64,000 nt of DNA from Rhodococcus sp. W8901 (GCF_013348805.1 NZ_CP054690.1:2232001-2296000); one strand, 5' to 3'; positions 1-8,063 are shown, counted from the stretch's first letter. Numbers and translations are program-made. The notes: generated by a model from the letters alone, not told the origin.

Positions 1-643
1 GGTACACCATGATGGTGGCGCCCAGTTCGCCCATCGACAGCGCGACGGACAGGCCCGCGGCCGCGCCGAGGGCGGGCACCAGCAGCGGCAGCGTGATCCG
101 GAACAGGACCCGGACGGGGCCGGCGCCGAGGGATTCGGCGGCCTGACGGTAGGCGGGGTCGAGACGGTCGAGTGCGGCGGAGACCGAGCTGAACGCGAAG
201 GCCAGCACCAGCACGGCGTGCGCGAGGATGACGATCCACTTGGTGCCGCCGAGGAGCAGCGGCCGCTCGTTGAACGCGATGAGCATGCCCAGGCCGATCG
301 CGACGGACGGCAGCTCCACCGGGAGGTGGAAGACCGCGTCGGTGACCTTGCGCAGCCACACCGGCGCCTCGCGCGCGGCCAACGCGGCCCAGGCCCCGAG
401 GAACAACGCGATGCCGCCGGCAATGATCGCGGTCTGCAGGCTCACCGTCATGCTCGCGAGGTTGTCGTCGGACAGTGCCGCCGACAGGTTCTTCGTCCCC
501 AGGTTCGAGGGCAGTGGGCCGTTCCACGCGCCCGCGAGCGCGGCGGCGATCACCGTCGCGATCGGGGCGACGAACACGGTCATGACGACCGCGCCGAAGA
601 ACGCCAGCGTGAGGTACCTAGCGCGTCGGGTCCAGAGCAGCAC
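1..643 (-). CDS. ABC transporter permease, aminophosphonate type (second permease, 3' end outside window)
   Basis: Inner-membrane permease of a binding-protein-dependent importer, probably for 2-aminoethylphosphonate or a related aminophosphonate. The frame is open from a GTG at 643 to the window edge, giving 214 codons without the C-terminus. The first segment (LTLAFFGAVVMTVFVAPIAT) is a membrane helix and several further hydrophobic segments follow. The visible end, MGELGATIMVY, is typical of binding-protein-dependent inner-membrane components. The start overlaps the end of the upstream permease gene (its stop is at 618-620), so the two are translationally coupled. It is the last visible gene of the minus-strand operon that begins near 5641. 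Substrate is inferred from the phosphonatase-like hydrolase and amine oxidase in the same operon; transport of another small phosphorus compound is possible. Confidence 0.82.
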   Translation of the reverse strand, partial: MLLWTRRARYLTLAFFGAVVMTVFVAPIATVIAAALAGAWNGPLPSNLGTKNLSAALSDDNLASMTVSLQTAIIAGGIALFLGAWAALAAREAPVWLRKVTDAVFHLPVELPSVAIGLGMLIAFNERPLLLGGTKWIVILAHAVLVLAFAFSSVSAALDRLDPAYRQAAESLGAGPVRVLFRITLPLLVPALGAAAGLSVALSMGELGATIMVY

Positions 644-1523
644 GGCTGCCTCCCATCAGTCGGGTGAACAGGAACCGGTAGCCGCCGTACAGCGTGAGCG
701 ACAGCGCCACCTGGACGGTCGCGATCACCGCGGCGCCGGGGAGGTCGAAGGTGACGATGCCGTGCGTGTAGATCAGCACCGGCAGGGTCATGACGTCCTT
801 GGCTCCGGTGAACAGCACGATGCCGAACTCGTTGAGCGTCAACAGCAGTACCAGCGAGCCGCCCGCCATCAGTGCCGGCCAGGCCTCGGGCAGGATCACG
901 GTGCGCAGCACCCGCAGGGGAGAGGCACCGAGGCTCGCGGCGACGTCGAGTTGCTCGCGGGGCATCTGGGTGAACGCCGCGAGCAGCGGTCGCACCACGA
1001 ACGGGGTGAAGAACGTGATCTCGGCGGCGATCACGCCGAGCGGGGTGTTGAGGAAGTTCAGTGGCACCCGGTCGGCGCCCGTGATGCGGCTGATCAGTGC
1101 GTTCACGGCACCGGCGGTGCCGTACAGGAACGTGAACGCGAGCGTGACGAGGAACGAGGGCAGCGACAGGATGGTGTCGATCAGGCGTCCCACCACCTTC
1201 GACCCGGGGAACGGCACGAACGCGAGGACCAGCGCCAGGAACGTGCCGAGCACGAGGCACCCGAGCGTGGAGGCGAGCGCCACTTCGATCGTGCGCCACA
1301 AGGCCTTTCGGAACGACGCCGACCACAGCATGTCTGTCCACGCCGACCAGCCCCGGCCGGTGTCGGTGACGGTGGACTCGGCCAGCACTCGCGCCATCGG
1401 GTACACCGCGAACCCGATCACCAGCAGCAGCGGCGGAAGCACCCACAGCCCGGACCGCCACCGCGACGGCTCCGGCCGGGTCGGCGGGTCGGCGGCGACC
1501 GGGGCCTCGAGGAGGGCGGTCAC
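618..1523 (-). CDS. ABC transporter permease, aminophosphonate type (first permease)
   Basis: A 301-residue inner-membrane permease, partner of the truncated permease downstream and the ATPase upstream. A cytoplasmic start is followed by a first helix (WVLPPLLLVIGFAVYPM). A clear EAA-like loop is present in the C-terminal half (AASLGASPLRVLRTVILP), the site that docks on the ATPase. The GTG start at 1523 overlaps the TGA of the ATPase gene (1520-1522) as GTGA. This decides the start over longer in-frame extensions that would run through the ATPase gene. Size and order (binding protein, ATPase, two permeases) fit the PhnSTUV-type 2-aminoethylphosphonate importers. Fe(III)- and thiamine-type importers are related, so the substrate rests on context. 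Confidence 0.85.
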   Translation of the reverse strand: MTALLEAPVAADPPTRPEPSRWRSGLWVLPPLLLVIGFAVYPMARVLAESTVTDTGRGWSAWTDMLWSASFRKALWRTIEVALASTLGCLVLGTFLALVLAFVPFPGSKVVGRLIDTILSLPSFLVTLAFTFLYGTAGAVNALISRITGADRVPLNFLNTPLGVIAAEITFFTPFVVRPLLAAFTQMPREQLDVAASLGASPLRVLRTVILPEAWPALMAGGSLVLLLTLNEFGIVLFTGAKDVMTLPVLIYTHGIVTFDLPGAAVIATVQVALSLTLYGGYRFLFTRLMGGSRAALDPTR

Positions 1524-2698
1524 GACACCGCCTCCGGGGCCGGCACCAGGACGGCGCCCCGCTCCGGGAAACGCAGCCCGACCTCGGTGCCCACCGGACG
1601 TTCGTCGTGGCCGGGCACGTCGACGTCGATCGGCGTCTCGGGCAGTCCGGGTAGCGCGATCGTGACCCGCGTCGACGACCCGCGCCACACGCTCGCGACG
1701 ATGCGGGCCGGCAGCGCCCCGCGTTCGGCGGGGGAGGTGAGGGTGATCGCGTGCGGTCGCAGGCACAGCAGGGCGCCGGCGTCGGACTCCCACTCGGTGC
1801 GGCCGATCTCGGGCTGGGGTGCGTGCGCGGTGACGGGCGTGCCGCCCACGGACACCAGTGCCGACGTTCCGATCACCCGGGTCACCGTGCAGGGCAGCAG
1901 GTTCGCGCCGCCGAGGAACGCGGCGGTGAAGCTGCTCGGCGGGCGCTTCCACAGGTTCTCGGCGGTGTCGACGTCCACCAGGCGGGCGTCGCGCATGACG
2001 GCGATGCGGTCGGCGAGTGCCAGCGCCTCGGACTGGTCGTGCGTCACGTAGAGCATCGCGGTGTCCGGGAGCGCCGCCCGCAGTTCCTGCAGTTCGGTGA
2101 GCATGCTCTGGCGCAGTTGCGCGTCGAGGGCGGCGAGCGGCTCGTCGAGCAGCAGCACCTTGGGGCGGATGGCGAGTGCGCGGGCGATCGCCACGCGCTG
2201 CTGCTGACCGCCGGACAGCTCTCGTGGCAACCGCTTGCCGTAGGCCGACATGCCGACCATCGCGAGGGCGTCGGACACCCGGTCCGCGATCTCCGACCGC
2301 GGAACACGCTGTGCGCGTAGTCCGAATGCGACGTTGTCGGCGACCCGCATGTGCGGGAACAGGGCATACGACTGGACGACGACGCCGATGCCACGCTTGG
2401 CCGGGGGCAGATCGGTGACGTCGTCGCCGCCGAGTCGGACGGTCCCTGAGGTGGGCCGGGTGAAGCCGGCCAGTGCCTTGAGCGCGGTGGACTTACCCGA
2501 CCCGCTGGGGCCGAGCAGGGCTACGGTCTCGCCGCGGGCGACCCGCAGGTTGAAGTCGACCAGGGCCCGGGTGGTCCCGCGGCCGCGGCCGTAGGAGACG
2601 GTGACCCGGTCGAACGTGATGGCCGGAGCGGAGTGCGCGGTCGCGCCGCCGTTGCGGGCTCTGGTGCCGAGGGACCGCCCGGACTCGAATCGAGACAT
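1520..2698 (-). CDS. phnT: ABC transporter ATPase, 2-aminoethylphosphonate importer type
   Basis: A 392-residue ATP-binding subunit that powers the phosphonate importer. Walker A GPSGSGKST lies near residues 63-71, the Q-loop glutamine near 109, the signature LSGGQ near 161-165 and Walker B LLLDEP near 182-187, with the switch histidine in YVTHDQSEA. The C-terminal 120 residues form a TOBE-like beta domain (LRPHAITL), as in the MalK/PotA/FbpC group. ATG at 2698 is chosen because it lies 1 bp after the binding-protein stop; a longer frame to 2788 would overlap that gene. The 3' end overlaps the permease start. Family membership is certain; phosphonate specificity is inferred from the operon. 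Confidence 0.85.
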   Translation of the reverse strand: MSRFESGRSLGTRARNGGATAHSAPAITFDRVTVSYGRGRGTTRALVDFNLRVARGETVALLGPSGSGKSTALKALAGFTRPTSGTVRLGGDDVTDLPPAKRGIGVVVQSYALFPHMRVADNVAFGLRAQRVPRSEIADRVSDALAMVGMSAYGKRLPRELSGGQQQRVAIARALAIRPKVLLLDEPLAALDAQLRQSMLTELQELRAALPDTAMLYVTHDQSEALALADRIAVMRDARLVDVDTAENLWKRPPSSFTAAFLGGANLLPCTVTRVIGTSALVSVGGTPVTAHAPQPEIGRTEWESDAGALLCLRPHAITLTSPAERGALPARIVASVWRGSSTRVTIALPGLPETPIDVDVPGHDERPVGTEVGLRFPERGAVLVPAPEAVS

Positions 2699-2699
2699 G

Positions 2700-3758
2700 T
2701 CAGTTACCGGTGGCCTTCTGGTAGGCGGCGATGTCGGCGTCGAGCGAGGCGAGGACGTCGTTCCAGTTCGGGGTCCACACCTCGACACCGTTCACGAGCC
2801 CGGTCGGGGTGGACTTGTCGGTGGAGGTGCCCGCCGCGTCACGGACGTCGGTGCGCACCGAGACGCCGAGCGCGTCGGTGGCGACCGTCTTCTGCGCCTT
2901 CTCCGACAGCAGGTACTCCATCAGCTTCTTGGCGTCGTCGGAGTGCGGGGCGCCCTTCGCCAGGCCCATCACGTACGGCAGTGCGACCGTGGTGCGCTTG
3001 CCGCCGTCGGCGGGGAAGAAGATGTCGAACTCGGAGCCGTCATCCTTGATGGACGCGAGGTTCATCTGGACGTCGCCGTTCGCGACGAGCAGTTCACCGT
3101 TGCTGACCTTGGGCTGCAGCTTGCCGGTGGACGACGACGGTCCGACGTTGTTGGCCTGCAGCTTCGCGAGGTAGTCCAGCGCGCCCTCCTTGCCCTTGAG
3201 GTGCTGGAGCAGCAGCAGGACGGCGGTGCCGTCGCCGGCCTGGCCGGGGGTGGAGTACTGCAGCTTGCCCTTGAACTGGTCGGTGAGCAGGTCGTCCCAC
3301 GTGGCCGGGGCCGGGTTGGCGCCGGGGTTGGCGATGAACGACAGGTAGTTGTCGACCAGGGGTACGTACTTGCCCTCCGGGTCCTGGACGTCGGCGGGGA
3401 CGGCGGAGGTGTCGATGCCGCTGGGCTCGAGCAGTCCCTGTGCGTCGGCCTTCTGGATGAACGGCGGCAGCGTCACCACGACGTCGGCCTGCGGGTTGGA
3501 CTGCTCCTTCTCCACGCGGGAGACGACCTCGCCGGAGCCGGCCTCGACGAGGTTGACGGCGATGCCTGTCTCCTCGGTGAACGCGGCGAACTGGGTCTTG
3601 TACCAGCCGGCGAGGCCGTCGGCGCTGTAGACGGTGACGGTACCGCCGCCGCCGGTCGCCGCGGTGCCGGTGCCGCCGCAGGCGGTCAGGGTGAGGGCCG
3701 CGGTCGTCATCGCGATCGCCGCGATACCGACACGGAAACGCTCGGTGTTCCTGCTCAT
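2700..3758 (-). CDS. phnS: Periplasmic-type substrate-binding lipoprotein, 2-aminoethylphosphonate type
   Basis: A 352-residue extracellular solute-binding lipoprotein that should capture the aminophosphonate and deliver it to the two permeases. The N-terminus is a lipoprotein signal: Arg at residues 7 and 9, a hydrophobic core, and a lipobox LTAC with Cys27. The mature part starts with a VTVYSADGLAGWYKTQFAAF stretch, typical of the Fe(III)/thiamine/phosphonate type II binding-protein family, so iron or another ligand cannot be excluded from the fold alone. It sits between the hydrolase gene and the ATPase gene in one strand-uniform operon. The 47-bp gap upstream gives room for its own ribosome binding site (AAGGACATCC region before the ATG). 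Confidence 0.85.
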   Translation of the reverse strand: MSRNTERFRVGIAAIAMTTAALTLTACGGTGTAATGGGGTVTVYSADGLAGWYKTQFAAFTEETGIAVNLVEAGSGEVVSRVEKEQSNPQADVVVTLPPFIQKADAQGLLEPSGIDTSAVPADVQDPEGKYVPLVDNYLSFIANPGANPAPATWDDLLTDQFKGKLQYSTPGQAGDGTAVLLLLQHLKGKEGALDYLAKLQANNVGPSSSTGKLQPKVSNGELLVANGDVQMNLASIKDDGSEFDIFFPADGGKRTTVALPYVMGLAKGAPHSDDAKKLMEYLLSEKAQKTVATDALGVSVRTDVRDAAGTSTDKSTPTGLVNGVEVWTPNWNDVLASLDADIAAYQKATGN

Positions 3759-3805
3759 TCGGATGTCCTTGTCTGGGTGAGGGATTCGAACGGTGACGGG
3801 AGGGA

Positions 3806-4489
3806 TCAGTTGCTAAGGGAGAGAACGAGATCGGTGAACTCGCGGACCGACGGCACCACGTGGGTGGGATTCGCGGTGCGCAGTTGCTGCTCGTCGTGCG
3901 CGCCGGTGAGGGTGCCCGCCACGATGGCGGCGCCGGCACGCAGGCCGCTGGTGACGTCGTTGGCGGTGTCGCCCAGCACCGCAACCTCTTTCACGTCGTC
4001 GATGCCGAGACGCATGAGGGCGGTGAGGATCAGGTCCGGGTAGGGGCGCCCGCGTCCCGCCTCGGCGGGGGAGAGGGTGAGGTCCGCCAGCGTCTGCCAG
4101 CCCAGCGCGGCGAGGAGCTTGTCCTGCGTGGTGCGACTGAATCCGGTGGTCAGTGCCACCTTGACACCAGCATCACGCAGCGCCGTGATCGACTCGGCGG
4201 CATCGGGAATCGCGGTGGCGCCGCCCTCGTCGACGAGGCGGTCGTACTCGGCCTCGAACGCGCGGTTCGCGGCCTGGGCCCGGTCCTCGTCGCCGAACAG
4301 CGCGCGGAACACGACGATCTTGGACTGACCCATCGTGTCGAGCACGTACTGCCGGGCGGCGCCGGCCTCGGGGCCGGTCGCGGGCAGCCCGGCCGCGGCG
4401 CCGGCCGCGTCGAACGCGTGCAGGACGAGGCCGTCGTCGGCGACGGTGGTGCCGGCCATGTCGAGGACGGCGAGCTTGATGGTGGTCAC
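3806..4489 (-). CDS. Phosphonatase-like HAD hydrolase (PhnX-like)
   Basis: A 227-residue haloacid-dehalogenase-superfamily hydrolase, expected to cleave the carbon-phosphorus bond of phosphonoacetaldehyde or a close analogue. Nucleophile motif DMAGTT (Asp10) replaces the usual DxDxT, a hallmark of phosphonatases. MGQSK around Lys57 lies where PhnX carries the Schiff-base lysine (MGLLK in the characterised enzyme, from memory). Motif II is TTGFSRTT, motif III GRGRPYPD and motif IV LGDTANDV. Such proteins form the phosphonatase-like family that neighbours an FAD oxidoreductase and phosphonate transporters. GTG at 4489 is the start. The gene lies 24 bp after the FAD oxidoreductase gene and precedes the binding protein, so it acts on what the transporter imports. 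Confidence 0.85.
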   Translation of the reverse strand: MTTIKLAVLDMAGTTVADDGLVLHAFDAAGAAAGLPATGPEAGAARQYVLDTMGQSKIVVFRALFGDEDRAQAANRAFEAEYDRLVDEGGATAIPDAAESITALRDAGVKVALTTGFSRTTQDKLLAALGWQTLADLTLSPAEAGRGRPYPDLILTALMRLGIDDVKEVAVLGDTANDVTSGLRAGAAIVAGTLTGAHDEQQLRTANPTHVVPSVREFTDLVLSLSN

Positions 4490-4513
4490 GGTGGCTCCTG
4501 TGGGGTTCGGGGC

Positions 4514-5641
4514 TCAGAGGCCCAGCTGGTCGGCGGTCTGTTCGGCGAGGGCGGGGCCCAGGGTCATGCCGCGTCCGCCCGGCCCGGCGACCACCCACAC
4601 GCCGTCGGCCGGCTCTGCGCGGTGCACCAGTTGCTGCGGGTCCAGGCACTGGCTGTACACCCCGGCCCAGCGCTTGACGATCGGCGGCAGGTCCCGGCCG
4701 AGCAGTTCCTCGACCACGCTGGTCAGGTGCCGGTACGGGGCCTCGTCGACGTCGAAGTCGAACGGCTCGTCGTACTCGTGGGTGTCGCCGATGGTCAGGC
4801 CGCCGTGCAGGCGCTGCACGCACAGCAACTGCATCCGGTGCTCGGCGGCGGTGGGCTCCTGCGGTTGGGCGTCGCGCAGGGCGTCGAGGGCCGACCCTGC
4901 GAAGGCAGGGTAGTAGCGCATGCTGTCGCCGTCGGCGATCGCGGTGGTGAGCGCCTCGCCGAGCGGTGCGGTCTGCATCATCTGCAGGCGCACCCGGCGC
5001 AGCGGCAGGTCGCCGGCGAGATCGCGGGCCAGGCCGCCGAGCGTCGCGCCAGGGCACACGATGACCAGGTCGGCGTCGAACGTGCGCTCGTGGTCGTCGC
5101 GGATGCGGACGCCGGTCGCGGTGGAGGTGATCTCGCGGGCCTCGGTGCCGGCGTGGAAGGCGTAGCGGCCCGACGCCTCCAGATGACGGCGGACGGCGGG
5201 CAGTGCGACGCGGGACTCCACGGCACCGTCCCGGGTGCAGTGCAGGCCGGCGAGGAACTTGCCCCGCAACGCAGGATTGACGGCGCGGACCGCGTCGGGC
5301 TCGAGCAGTGTGAAGCCGCGGACGTCGGCGTCGTCGCGGGCCGCCATGTCCTCGGCGACCGCGACTTCCTCGGGGGTGCGCAGCAGTGTCATCGAGCCCG
5401 CGGCGCGGAAGCCGATCCCGGGGACGCGGCGGGCCAGGTCGGCCCACAGTTCACGGGAGCGCAGCGACGCGTCCAGTTCGTGTTCGGCCCGACCGGACAC
5501 CCACACCAATCCGAAGTTGCGCACGGTGGCACCGCGCGCCTCGAGTTCGCGTTCGAGATGGATGACGTCGTGTCCTCGACGGATCGCCTCGTCGGCGTGT
5601 GCCGTTCCGAGGATTCCTCCGCCCACAATTGCAATTCGCAT
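4514..5641 (-). CDS. FAD-dependent aminophosphonate oxidase (DAO family, PbfD/HpnW-like)
   Basis: A 375-residue flavoprotein of the glycine-oxidase/D-amino-acid-oxidase fold, probably oxidising 2-aminoethylphosphonate or its N-methyl derivative to phosphonoacetaldehyde for the HAD hydrolase. The FAD dinucleotide motif VGGGILG is at residues 6-12, followed by an acidic end to the second strand (HLERE). A second flavin contact (GPGGRGMTLGP) lies near the C-terminus. The family has been noted as a partner of phosphonatase-like hydrolases. It is first in the minus-strand operon, directly behind the paired operators. ATG at 5641 (MRIAIVGGG) is preferred; in-frame ATGs at 5653 and 5659 add 4 or 6 residues. 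The substrate is inference. Confidence 0.83.
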   Translation of the reverse strand: MRIAIVGGGILGTAHADEAIRRGHDVIHLERELEARGATVRNFGLVWVSGRAEHELDASLRSRELWADLARRVPGIGFRAAGSMTLLRTPEEVAVAEDMAARDDADVRGFTLLEPDAVRAVNPALRGKFLAGLHCTRDGAVESRVALPAVRRHLEASGRYAFHAGTEAREITSTATGVRIRDDHERTFDADLVIVCPGATLGGLARDLAGDLPLRRVRLQMMQTAPLGEALTTAIADGDSMRYYPAFAGSALDALRDAQPQEPTAAEHRMQLLCVQRLHGGLTIGDTHEYDEPFDFDVDEAPYRHLTSVVEELLGRDLPPIVKRWAGVYSQCLDPQQLVHRAEPADGVWVVAGPGGRGMTLGPALAEQTADQLGL

Positions 5642-5660
5642 GGGACACAGCATGCGCATT

Positions 5661-5717
5661 GGTCTAGACCATCTGGGGGATGTTCGGGAAACGTCGGATG
5701 AACAATTGGTATAGACC
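5661..5717. promoter_or_regulatory. Two GntR/HutC-type operators between divergent phosphonate genes
   Basis: The perfect palindrome GGTCTAGACC (5661-5670) and the near-palindrome GGTATAGACC (5708-5717) both contain the HutC-subfamily consensus GTNTANAC (GTCTAGAC at 5662-5669, GTATAGAC at 5709-5716). Each is preceded by ATT. Their starts are 47 bp apart. One site abuts the start of the FAD oxidase operon; the other falls inside the candidate promoter of the HD-domain gene. They are the expected targets of the HutC-type regulator encoded at 6275-6976. No other GTNTANAC pair was noticed nearby. Confidence 0.75.
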
Positions 5718-5732
5718 GTATTTGTGTAGTCT
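5706..5732 (+). promoter_or_regulatory. Putative leaderless promoter of the HD-domain gene
   Basis: TTGGTA (5706-5711) and TAGTCT (5727-5732) are spaced by 15 bp. The -10-like element ends 6 nt before the ATG at 5739 and there is no Shine-Dalgarno sequence, the arrangement of a leaderless actinobacterial transcript. The second operator lies across the -35/spacer. Motif match only. Confidence 0.45.
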
Positions 5733-5738
5733 GCAGGC

Positions 5739-6278
5739 ATGAACGACAACACGATCGTGCTCGAAGAGACTGCCGCGCTGATGGATTCGTTGCGTGGGAT
5801 CTTCGACGGGGAAGCGGTCGACGAACTCGCCCACGCGCTGCAGGCGGCGGGCCACGCCATCGCCGACGGGGCCGACGACGAACTGGTACTGGCCTGCGCG
5901 CTGCACGATCTGGCACGCAGCCCGCTCGTCGGCGTCGAGGCCGCGACCGCGCACGACCGGTTCGCCCGGGAGTGGCTCACCCCGCGCTTCGGTGAGCGGG
6001 TGGGCTGGCTGGCCGGCGCACACGTCGCGGCCAAGCGGTTCCTGGTGGCCACCGAGCCGGGCTACGCGGACGGGCTGTCCGCGGAATCCGTCGCGACCCT
6101 GGGGCTGCAGGGGGGTCCGGCGGTGGAGGAGGCATGGACCTCGCACCCGTGGTGGCCGGATGCGGTGCGGTTGCGCCGGTACGACGATCGCGCGAAAGTG
6201 CCGGGCGCGCAATCCCCGTCGATCGACGACGTCGTGGTGGCACGACGCGTGCGCGACGGGCTGGGGGTGTCCCGATGA
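5739..6278 (+). CDS. HD-domain oxygenase, PhnZ-like
   Basis: A 179-residue HD-domain protein of the family associated with phosphonate operons. PhnZ is a mixed-valence di-iron oxygenase that splits 2-amino-1-hydroxyethylphosphonate to glycine and phosphate. The metal ligands appear complete: His32, His56-Asp57 (the HD pair), His72, His95 and Asp149 or Asp150 (RRYDDRAKVPG). Glu25 is present, but the residue three before it, where PhnZ has the substrate-responsive Tyr24, is Phe22. The conserved block KRFLVATEPGY...LSAESV is visible. No PhnY 2-oxoglutarate hydroxylase gene is adjacent, so the source of a hydroxylated substrate is unclear. It is the first gene of the divergent unit and overlaps the regulator gene by ATGA. 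Confidence 0.8.
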   Translation: MNDNTIVLEETAALMDSLRGIFDGEAVDELAHALQAAGHAIADGADDELVLACALHDLARSPLVGVEAATAHDRFAREWLTPRFGERVGWLAGAHVAAKRFLVATEPGYADGLSAESVATLGLQGGPAVEEAWTSHPWWPDAVRLRRYDDRAKVPGAQSPSIDDVVVARRVRDGLGVSR

Positions 6279-6976
6279 CCGCCGAGAGCCTGCCCAAGCA
6301 CTACCTGGTTCGGACGCATGTCGAGGATCTGCTCGCCGACCTGTCCGAGGGCGATTCCGTCCCCGCCGAGCGGGAACTCGCCGCGCGGTGCGCCGTCTCG
6401 CGCGAGACGGTGCGGCAGGCGCTGCACGAGTTGCTCGTGGCGGGCCGCATCGAACGCCGCGGTCGGGGGACCGTCGTCGCGCGACCCAAGCTCGTCCAAC
6501 CGCTCTCGCTCGGTTCCTACACCGAGGGTGCGCTCAGTCAGGGCCGGGAGCCGGGGCGTTTCCTGGTGCGGTGGGAGGAGATCGACGCTCACGCGAAGCT
6601 CGCTGACATCCTGGAGATCGCAGTCGGTGAACCGGTGATCCACCTCGAACGTGTGCTCCTCGCGGACGGTGAGCGCATCGGTCTCGAGAGCACGTACCTG
6701 CCGCAGCGGCGGTTTCCGGATCTGCACGACACGTTCGATCCCGAGACGTCGCTGTATGCCGCGATCCGGGCGCGGGACATCGTGTTCACCACGGCGACCG
6801 AACGCATCGAGACCGCGCTGCCGACGCCGCGGGAGGCGGCGCTGGTGGAATCGAGCACCGCGATGCCGATGCTGAAACTGCACCGCGTCTCCCGCGACGC
6901 CGACGGTGTGCCGATCGAGCGCGTCCGGTCCCTCTACCGCGGGGACCGGATGGCGTTCGTCACCGAACTGCGCTGA
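6275..6976 (+). CDS. GntR/HutC-family transcriptional regulator of the phosphonate locus
   Basis: A 233-residue repressor-type regulator. The N-terminal winged helix (about residues 10-75) contains the GntR signature (VPAERELAARCAVSRETVRQAL, split here over residues 29-50). The C-terminal UTRA ligand-binding domain (about 90-230) has the usual EPVIHLERV and LESTYLP blocks. HutC-type GntR proteins bind GTNTANAC, and two such sites lie in the divergent promoter 560-615 bp upstream. ATG at 6275 overlaps the HD gene stop as ATGA, so regulator and oxygenase are co-expressed. The effector is probably an aminophosphonate or its aldehyde product, by context only. Confidence 0.88.
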   Translation: MTAESLPKHYLVRTHVEDLLADLSEGDSVPAERELAARCAVSRETVRQALHELLVAGRIERRGRGTVVARPKLVQPLSLGSYTEGALSQGREPGRFLVRWEEIDAHAKLADILEIAVGEPVIHLERVLLADGERIGLESTYLPQRRFPDLHDTFDPETSLYAAIRARDIVFTTATERIETALPTPREAALVESSTAMPMLKLHRVSRDADGVPIERVRSLYRGDRMAFVTELR

Positions 6977-7264
6977 TCACGAAGCCAGGATCCGGGCCTT
7001 CTCGGCGGCGAACTCGGCGTCCGTGAGCACGCCCTGGTCCCGGAGTTCACCGAGTTGTTTCAGGGCGGCGATCCGGTCGGGGCCTCCGGCGGGCGGTGGG
7101 GCAGGCGGCGGGGGAGGTGGTGGCGCCTGGGGTGCCGCATATTGCGGGGCCGGCTGTTCGGCCGCCCACCGCTGGCCCTGGCGTCGGGACACTCGATTCG
7201 AGACCGCCGTCGCGGTTCCGGCCACTGCGGCGGTACGTGCGATTCCGCGGAGAAGTCCGGGCAT
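6977..7264 (-). CDS. Small SHOCT-domain protein
   Basis: A 95-residue protein. The N-terminal third is basic and Ala-rich (LLRGIARTAAVAGTATA) and could be a short amphipathic or membrane-associated helix. The middle (about 40-62) is a Pro/Ala-rich linker with seven consecutive prolines. Residues 63-95 form a SHOCT domain (IAALKQLGELRDQGVLTDAE, then FAAEKARIL), a short helical oligomerisation module found at protein C-termini. The start ATG at 7264 has a good ribosome site (AAGGAG). Its stop codon abuts the stop of the convergent GntR gene. It is 17 bp downstream of the DUF6325 gene, so the two are co-transcribed. Molecular function is unknown. Confidence 0.8.
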   Translation of the reverse strand: MPGLLRGIARTAAVAGTATAVSNRVSRRQGQRWAAEQPAPQYAAPQAPPPPPPPAPPPAGGPDRIAALKQLGELRDQGVLTDAEFAAEKARILAS

Positions 7265-7281
7265 GGTGTGCTCCTTGATCG

Positions 7282-7731
7282 TCAGCTGGCGGTGTCGAGC
7301 GACTCGAGGTTCTCCAGAATCGTCTGGAGGGGGATGCGCCCCGTGGCCACGAGCTGTGCGCCGCTGTGGCGCAGTGCTGCCGCGAAGGGGGCAGCCCAGC
7401 GGTTCTCGTACACGAGAACCGCTGCGGAACAGCCTGGTTCGAGGATGGCGGCGGCTTCCTCGAGGTCGGTCTCCTTCAGCAGATCCGACGACGCCTCCGC
7501 GAACAGCGTCACGTCGATCTCACCTTCGAAGCCGACGTCGTCGATCTCGATGCCCGACAGCGATCCGTCGGCCTCCTTGCGGACGAACGCGAGGTCGAGC
7601 ACGCGGATGATGCCGCGCTCGACGAGCCCGCGGAGGATCGGTAGTGCGGAGCCGTCGGGTTGCCGATCGGCAGGAAACTCCACGACGAGATAGTCGATGG
7701 GCCCGAGATCGTCGAGTTCGGTGTCGTTCAC
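7282..7731 (-). CDS. DUF6325-family protein
   Basis: A 149-residue acidic cytoplasmic protein of the DUF6325 (DUF1269-like) family, recognised from the start LGPIDYLVVEFP and the block IIRVLDLAFVRKEADG near residues 45-60. No catalytic residues or membrane segment are evident. The GTG start at 7731 is preceded by AGAGAGG at proper spacing; the frame runs open for another 435 bp upstream, but that sequence is the divergent promoter region and lacks a family match. It is co-directional with the SHOCT gene. This pair and the divergent PPK2 gene often belong to stress-type gene sets in actinobacteria, which is context rather than proof of function. Confidence 0.78.
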   Translation of the reverse strand: MNDTELDDLGPIDYLVVEFPADRQPDGSALPILRGLVERGIIRVLDLAFVRKEADGSLSGIEIDDVGFEGEIDVTLFAEASSDLLKETDLEEAAAILEPGCSAAVLVYENRWAAPFAAALRHSGAQLVATGRIPLQTILENLESLDTAS

Positions 7732-8063
7732 TGCGGAGCCTCTCTTTTCGGAAAACAGGTGGACCGCTCGGTCGACGTGAAGTACCTCCCCGTCCCCGTT
7801 CGCCCAACAATCGTCTGGGTCTGCGCGGCCCGGGGTCAAGCTCGAAACGGCATCGAAGTCAGTGCAATTCGAGGCGAACGAGGCGAGTGTCTCGAACACC
7901 CCCGACCGGACAAGAATCGCTCGGCGGTCGTGTCGAATTCCGCAACGAGCGACCCCTGCGGGGAGAGAGAATGGGGTGCGCGGCCCGGTCGGGCCGGCAC
8001 CCAAGGGATGGCCATGTCGCGAGGACGTGTCCGTCGCGCGACGTACTGAGGGCCGTGGATGTC
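7732..8063. other. Divergent intergenic region (332 bp)
   Basis: This holds the divergent promoters of the DUF6325/SHOCT pair and of PPK2. A GC-rich inverted repeat (GGTGC, GGCCCG, then CGGGCC, GCACC) spans 7975-8001 and would form a hairpin in the PPK2 leader. Nothing else was recognised; frames through it are artefacts of composition. Confidence 0.5.

Noticed and set aside
228-2051. Open 607-codon frame on the plus strand
   Set aside because: It lies antisense to the phosphonate permease and ATPase genes. Its composition is Arg/Ser/Gln-rich with no domain, a typical shadow in high-GC DNA.
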